A stretch of DNA of 35,181 nt from Natronomonas sp. CBA1123 (GTDB taxonomy: Archaea > Halobacteriota > Halobacteria > Halobacteriales > Haloarculaceae), in NCBI RefSeq assembly GCF_009741925.1, contig NZ_WPCC01000032.1, forward strand, positions 1 through 35,181, in the 5' to 3' direction. The notes beneath the pieces are model-generated. The model saw only the letters and a list, made by a program, of their open reading frames with translations. It did no database searches and was not told the DNA's origin. Below are positions 31,099-35,181 of this stretch, in pieces (within the stretch, counting starts at the first letter, position 1; every line of letters starts with the position of its first letter). A program made the position numbers and the translations under genes.

Positions 31099-32217
31099 TC
31101 AGGACGACGAATCGGAGTCGCGTCCGTCAGCGGCCGCGTTCGGCGTCGCGTCCGAATCGAACTCGAACGCCCCGGCCGTCGAGTCGTCTGCTTCGGGGTC
31201 GGTCGGTTCCGTCGACTCTCGGTCGTCCTCCGCCGTCGGGTCGTTGGCGTCCGGTGACACCGCAGGGATGTCGACGTCTTCGAGCGCCGACCGGACGACG
31301 GCACGCTCGTCGACGCCCTCGACGGTGGCCTCGGTCGTCAACAGGAGGCGGTGAGCCATCGTCGCTTCCGCGAGGCTCTTCACGTCGCTCGGGGTGGCGT
31401 ACTCGCGGCCGTCGATGACCGCACTGGCGCGTGCGATTTCGAAGATACGCTGGACGCCACGGGGAGAGACGCCGATTTCGGTCCGGTCGTCCCGTCGAGT
31501 GGTCCGCGCGAGGTCGATTATGTATCGGCGAATCTTCGGGTCGACGTGGACGTCCTCGGCCAGCGACTGCAAGGCTCGAACCGTCTCGGGAGAGACGACC
31601 GCCTCGACGGAAGGTGAGAGCTCCCGGCGGTCGTCCCGGCGGGCCAACAGCCCCATCTCGCCCTCGACATCGGGGTAACCGAAGGAGGTCTTGACGCTGA
31701 AGCGGTCGCGTTGGGCCTCGGGGAGACGGAACGTCCCCTCCTGTTCGACGGGGTTCTGGGTCGCGATGACGAGGAACGGCTCCGGGAGGGGGTAGGTCGT
31801 CCCGTCGACGCTGACCTGTCGTTCCTCCATCGCTTCGAGCAGGGCGGCCTGGGTCTTCGGCGGCGCGCGGTTGATTTCGTCGGCCAACACGACGTTCGTG
31901 AACACCGGCCCCTCGGCGAACTCGAAGGTGCCCTCGTGTTCGTCGTACACCGTCGAGCCAGTGATGTCGGCGGGCAGGAGGTCCGGCGTGAACTGGATGC
32001 GGTTGAAATCGAGGCCGAGCGACTCCGCCAGCACGCGGGCGGTGACGGTCTTGCCCGTTCCGGGAACGTCCTCGATGAGGACGTGGCCGCGGGCGACGAC
32101 CGCCGAGAGGATGCTCCGGAGGACGCGGCGGTCGACGACGGCGGCAGACTCGATGCGTTCGACCACGGACTGCACCGTCGCCTCGGGGTCGTCGACGGTT
32201 GCGTCCGGTTCGTTCAT
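31099..32217 (-). CDS. MoxR-family AAA+ ATPase
   Basis: 372 residues. MoxR ATPases act as chaperones for maturation of partner proteins, often VWA-domain or metalloproteins, in MoxR/DUF58/membrane-protein clusters. Walker A is VPGTGKTV (residues 51-58), Walker B VVLADEINRAPPKTQ, sensor 1 VIATQNPVEQEGTF, and LPEAQRDRFSVK gives the arginine finger region. The AAA lid domain follows with ISPRGVQRI-like VSPRGVQRI. The C-terminal tail (about 310-372) is disordered and acidic. It is the last gene of the minus-strand cluster, beginning 39 bases after the membrane gene ends. Confidence 0.94.
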   Translation of the reverse strand: MNEPDATVDDPEATVQSVVERIESAAVVDRRVLRSILSAVVARGHVLIEDVPGTGKTVTARVLAESLGLDFNRIQFTPDLLPADITGSTVYDEHEGTFEFAEGPVFTNVVLADEINRAPPKTQAALLEAMEERQVSVDGTTYPLPEPFLVIATQNPVEQEGTFRLPEAQRDRFSVKTSFGYPDVEGEMGLLARRDDRRELSPSVEAVVSPETVRALQSLAEDVHVDPKIRRYIIDLARTTRRDDRTEIGVSPRGVQRIFEIARASAVIDGREYATPSDVKSLAEATMAHRLLLTTEATVEGVDERAVVRSALEDVDIPAVSPDANDPTAEDDRESTEPTDPEADDSTAGAFEFDSDATPNAAADGRDSDSSS

Positions 32218-32256
32218 GGCCGTCGTTCGACGGGCGGCTACAAGAATGTCCGGCCG

Positions 32257-33685
32257 CTATCCGCGGAGCGTCCCGAGCAGCGCGAGCGCGCCGAGACAGG
32301 CGACGACCGCTGGGACGGTTCCGCCGGTGCCGGCGAAGACGCCCGTCCGGAGCGTGTCGACGGCAACGAGAGCGACGACGACGGCCACCGTGACGCCGAC
32401 ACCGACGACGGCGTGGACCAGTTCGAGACGCCGTGTTTCGGGGATTCGACCGAGTTCGGCGGTGACGCCGAACCCGAACGACGAGAGGTCCCACACGAGC
32501 AGCGCGACGGCGACACAGGCGAACGTCACCGGCACCGAGATTCGAGCGAAGCCGACGGCCGAGACGACCAGCCCGAACGCCGCCGTCGCCGCACCGCTTG
32601 CTCGGTCCGGGAGGATTCCGATGTCGATACCGAGGACGAGTATCGCGAGACAGACGACGAGCGCCAGCGGAGCGGCGAGGACTCCGAGGAACACAACCGC
32701 GCCGACGAGGGGAGAGACGGCCACGAGGGCGGCCGCAACGACGGCGGCCACGGCGAGAACGAACCCGGCGATGACCGCGGCGAGGCGCTCGGCCGACGCC
32801 GGGTCGCTGTCGCGGGCCAGTCGACGGAGCGTGAGCGCGACGGCGCCGGCGAGGATGCCGACCGTCCCGACGGTGACGGCGGGCCAGATCACGAACGGCG
32901 ACGACAGCGCGCTGAACCCGGTGGCAAGCGCCGTCCCCCCGAGGGGCTCGAAGCCGCCCGAGGCCCGAATCAGGGAGACAGCCAAAAGCGAGAGCACGGC
33001 GGCGGCAATCGTTCCGAGAGCATACCGCCGGAGAACAGCGACCCGTCTCTCGACGGCCGGGCGCCGCGAACGCGGCGTCAACTGTCGAATCGGGAGCCAC
33101 CGAATCGCGACGGCGACGCCCGCCCCCGCGTAGGCGACGACGACGAACAGACTCGCCAGCCCCCCCGGCGGCGGTCGACTGGTCGACGAGAGCCTCGACC
33201 GACAGTTCCGCGAGCGCGAGGCCGCCGGCGACGGCAGCGAACCCGACGAGCCACAGTATCGCCGCCGCGAAGGCGAGCGTACTCGCCGAGAGACCGTCGC
33301 TGAGGTGTCTTCGAGTGCCGGCGTTGCCCCACGTCATCGCGAGGCCGAACAGCGCCAGCGCGAATCCGACGACGGCGACGCCGACCCGGCCGACGAGTGG
33401 TGCGAAGACGACGAGAAGCGAAAGCGGCGCCCCGAACCAGACGAACAGGCAGTGGCCGGCCAGCAGGTGGACGAACCGCTCGCGGTCCAGCAGCGCGAGG
33501 CCGGCCCCGGCCAGTCCAGTCACCGAACCGAGCGAAAGCAGGAGGTCGGGTTGGCCGATAACGAACCCACCCGCGGTGACGAGCACCGCGACGACGAAGG
33601 AGGCGACCGCGAGGCTGGCCGCGCGGGGGCGCCCCTCGTCGCCGACGGCCGACGAGCGGTCGAGGAGTGGAATCGGTATCGTCAC
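32257..33685 (-). pseudogene. Multi-pass membrane protein of the MoxR/DUF58 cluster, frameshifted at a G7 tract
   Basis: The 5' part reads MTIPIPLLDRSSAVGDEG, with hydrophobic helices to about residue 170, ending in LVDQSTAAGG. The frame then breaks. The rest of the gene, in the next frame, continues LASLFVVVAYAGAGVAVAI and on through WLPIRQLTPRSRRPAVERR into about seven more helices, ending at 32257. The break is at a run of seven G on the minus strand (plus-strand C at 33160-33166); six G would restore a 475-residue protein. The 1429-base span equals 476 codons plus one base. It overlaps the DUF58 stop by four bases. The family resembles the haloarchaeal DUF7519 membrane proteins of such clusters (tentative). 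Real inactivation, tract-length switching or a sequencing error are all possible. Confidence 0.85.
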
Positions 33686-35001
33686 TGGCCGTCACCCCCG
33701 GCAGCGCGGCCCCGTCGTCGGTTCGGAGCGAGGCGTGCGTCGGCGGCGAAGGCCTCGGCCAAGACGGCCGGAAGCGGCGTCCCGCGGCGCCAATCGACCG
33801 TTCGGGCACCGACTCGCTGACACCGGGCGAGTCGGGTCCGTCGCCGAACCTGGACGTACTGGCCGCTGACGGTGTTCTCCGGGACGATGTCGGGCGAGAG
33901 AACGACGACGGGAACGTCGGCCGCTCGCCACGTCTCGACCGACTCGACGGCCCGGTCGTCGAGGACCGGCGAGAAGGTGAGGAGTTGTCCACCCGGCGGG
34001 AGCAACTCGATGACGCGTCTGACCTGCGCCGATTCGTTCGCCGGACGGCCCGCGGCCTCGTTGGCCGTCCGGAACAACTCGAGGGCTTTCGCGCGCTGCT
34101 GTCTGCTCGCGGCCGGCGGCAGCCAGTAGAGCCCGGCCGGCCCGGGGCCGTCGAGACCCAAGACGACGACGCCAACGTCGTGGCCGCGTCTGAGGAGGTT
34201 CGTGAGCGCGTGTGTCGCCGCGTAAGTCCCCAACTCCACGGCCGTCGGGCGACCGGGGCCGGCGACGACCCGGTTCCGAATCCGGGCGTCGATGACGAGA
34301 ATCGTCGTCGCGGCGACGGTGCGCTCGTAGTTGGTGGTCGCGAGGTCGCCCCGTTTCGCGTAGTGGCGCCAGTTGATTCGCTCGGCGGGGTCGCCGGCGT
34401 AGTACTCCCGCGTGGAGTGGAACGTGACGCCCGCGCCGGCAGCGTCGCTTTCGAGTCGGCCCGGCCGTGCGTCGCCGTGTTCCTCGATGGGTGGGGCGTC
34501 GGCATCGAGACGGCAGACCAGACGCCTGTCGCCGTCGGCGACGCGCCGTGCCGTCTCGACGGTGCCCGCGCCGAACCCGCGGGCCCGGAGTTGCGGTGGT
34601 TCGAATTCGTAGGTGCCGCGCCGTGCCGCGACGGCGTATTCGAGCGTGAGTTCCTCGCCGGGCGCCAACGAGGTCCCGCCTCGCGGCGTCCCGTCGACGA
34701 CCGCGAGGTCTGCCGGAACCCCGTCGACTACCCTGAGGTCGGGAACCGTCCGCTCGGAGTCGTTCCAGACGGTGAGCGAGACGGTGACCGGGCGGCCGGG
34801 CGGGGCCGGCGTCGGGTCGATCTGTCTGGTTATCGAGATGGCGTCGGGAACGGTGACGTCCGAGATGGCGTCGGCCGCGACGTACGCAAGCGGGATGGCG
34901 GCGGCGAGGAGTAACGCGCCGTTGCCGTCGAACACGCCGACGGCCGCGAGGAAGACACTCGCCGCGAGGCCGCCACCCCAGCGTCGCTGTCGGCGGGTCA
35001 T
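33682..35001 (-). CDS. DUF58 domain protein
   Basis: 439 residues. Two hydrophobic segments near the N terminus (about 10-27 and 28-47) are followed by an outside or periplasm-facing beta domain (about 55-165) with VTVSLTVWNDSERTVPDL. The DUF58 signature GDPAERINWRHYAKRGDL (about 205-222) leads into a VWA-like fold (about 235-400; ILVIDARIRN). DUF58 proteins pair with MoxR ATPases. A GGAGGG sequence precedes the ATG by about six bases. Its start overlaps the upstream gene by four bases, and its stop overlaps the membrane gene by four bases, so the cluster is tightly coupled. The complex is presumed to work at the membrane. Confidence 0.92.
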   Translation of the reverse strand: MTRRQRRWGGGLAASVFLAAVGVFDGNGALLLAAAIPLAYVAADAISDVTVPDAISITRQIDPTPAPPGRPVTVSLTVWNDSERTVPDLRVVDGVPADLAVVDGTPRGGTSLAPGEELTLEYAVAARRGTYEFEPPQLRARGFGAGTVETARRVADGDRRLVCRLDADAPPIEEHGDARPGRLESDAAGAGVTFHSTREYYAGDPAERINWRHYAKRGDLATTNYERTVAATTILVIDARIRNRVVAGPGRPTAVELGTYAATHALTNLLRRGHDVGVVVLGLDGPGPAGLYWLPPAASRQQRAKALELFRTANEAAGRPANESAQVRRVIELLPPGGQLLTFSPVLDDRAVESVETWRAADVPVVVLSPDIVPENTVSGQYVQVRRRTRLARCQRVGARTVDWRRGTPLPAVLAEAFAADARLAPNRRRGRAAGGDGQ

Positions 35002-35181
35002 TCGCTGCCCTCCTCGTCGGTGGACGCCTCCGGCAGCGATGGGCCACGGGCAATCGCCATCGGGTCGCTCGCGCGCTGAAGTCGCCCGTCGACGCCGCGC
35101 TGGAGTTCCGACAGCGACGTGGTGACGGTGGGGACGGTCCGGGGTGCCGTCTGTCCGGGGACGGTCGGGAGCGCGGCTTCG
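34998..35181 (-). CDS. C-terminal end of a cluster gene, cut by window
   Basis: About 60 codons are visible on the minus strand, ending at TGA 34998-35000, which overlaps the DUF58 start (ATGA). The residues are Pro/Thr/Ala-rich (ALPTVPGQTAPRTVPTVTT), then a short helix, SELQRGVDGRLQRASDP, then a Glu-rich end. It has no diagnostic motif. In similar haloarchaeal MoxR/DUF58 clusters the gene at this place encodes a small membrane protein of unknown function, which would fit, but this fragment does not prove it. Confidence 0.6.
   Translation of the reverse strand, partial: EAALPTVPGQTAPRTVPTVTTSLSELQRGVDGRLQRASDPMAIARGPSLPEASTDEEGSE

Noticed and set aside
31127-33140. Continuation of the membrane-gene frame beyond the G7 tract as an 852-codon frame
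   Set aside because: After the tract the translation becomes Arg-rich nonsense and runs through moxR in the wrong frame. Only its first 170 or so codons are real.
31711-33303. Long plus-strand open frame opposite moxR and the membrane gene
   Set aside because: The composition is Arg/Asp/Gly-rich, no domain is recognisable, and it is fully antisense to well-supported genes.
1-35181. CRISPR array, insertion sequence, integrase, attachment site, rRNA or replication origin
   Set aside because: No regularly spaced repeats, transposase or integrase domain, orc1/cdc6 gene or ORB-like repeats were seen. The three 30-bp copies are too degenerate and irregularly spaced for CRISPR.

Overview
The window is a high-GC (roughly two thirds G+C) piece of a haloarchaeal (class Halobacteria) chromosome. 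The proteins are strongly acidic. The archaeal markers are ribosomal proteins L39e, L31e and L18Ae, initiation factor aIF6, prefoldin alpha, FtsY and a CetZ tubulin-like protein. Many genes have a T/A-rich TATA-like element about 25-35 nt before the start codon and almost no leader, as is usual for leaderless haloarchaeal transcripts. I cannot name the genus. No rRNA, tRNA, CRISPR array, insertion sequence or replication origin was recognised, and no gene-free stretch exceeds 300 bases.

Layout. 1-661 is the end of a lipoprotein gene. 781-3398 is a tetrapyrrole block (hemC, uroporphyrinogen-III methyltransferase, hemD). 3426-5970 holds a RecJ-like DHH phosphoesterase and a CNNM/CBS membrane protein. 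5998-7691 (minus) is a secreted metallo-beta-lactamase/lamin-tail lipoprotein overlapping a DUF3006 gene. 7827-9474 holds a crotonase and a zinc-ribbon membrane protein. 9479-13371 (minus) is the archaeal translation/SRP operon rpl39e-rpl31e-aif6 // rpl18ae-pfdA-ftsY, split by a plus-strand DUF4013 gene. 13656-14213 is thpR. 14478-15658 is a cetZ gene broken by a one-base frameshift, followed by a TPR protein and DUF424. 16865-21230 contains two related membrane histidine kinases on either side of an enolase-superfamily gene. 21323-24179 is an Fe-S region (sufS, a 46-residue Cys-rich microprotein on the minus strand, a membrane protein, sufU and a rubredoxin-like protein). 24225-29251 is a mixed metabolic stretch (panE-like, SRPBCC, sulfatase-like, NifU-like, lipoprotein, DUF5783-like, dUTPase). 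29502-31082 is a putative membrane-tethered winged-helix regulator with a very acidic ectodomain. 31099-35181 (minus) is a MoxR-membrane protein-DUF58 cluster, in which the membrane gene is frameshifted at a G7 tract.

The most notable signals are the two single-base frameshifts (cetZ and the membrane gene next to moxR), a degenerate 30-bp AT-rich intergenic element present three times near promoters in the first 9 kb with a related core upstream of cetZ, the membrane-anchored double-winged-helix protein, and the unlisted Cys-rich microprotein beside sufS. Most of the rest is ordinary haloarchaeal core genome; I do not see a clear new defence or mobile system.
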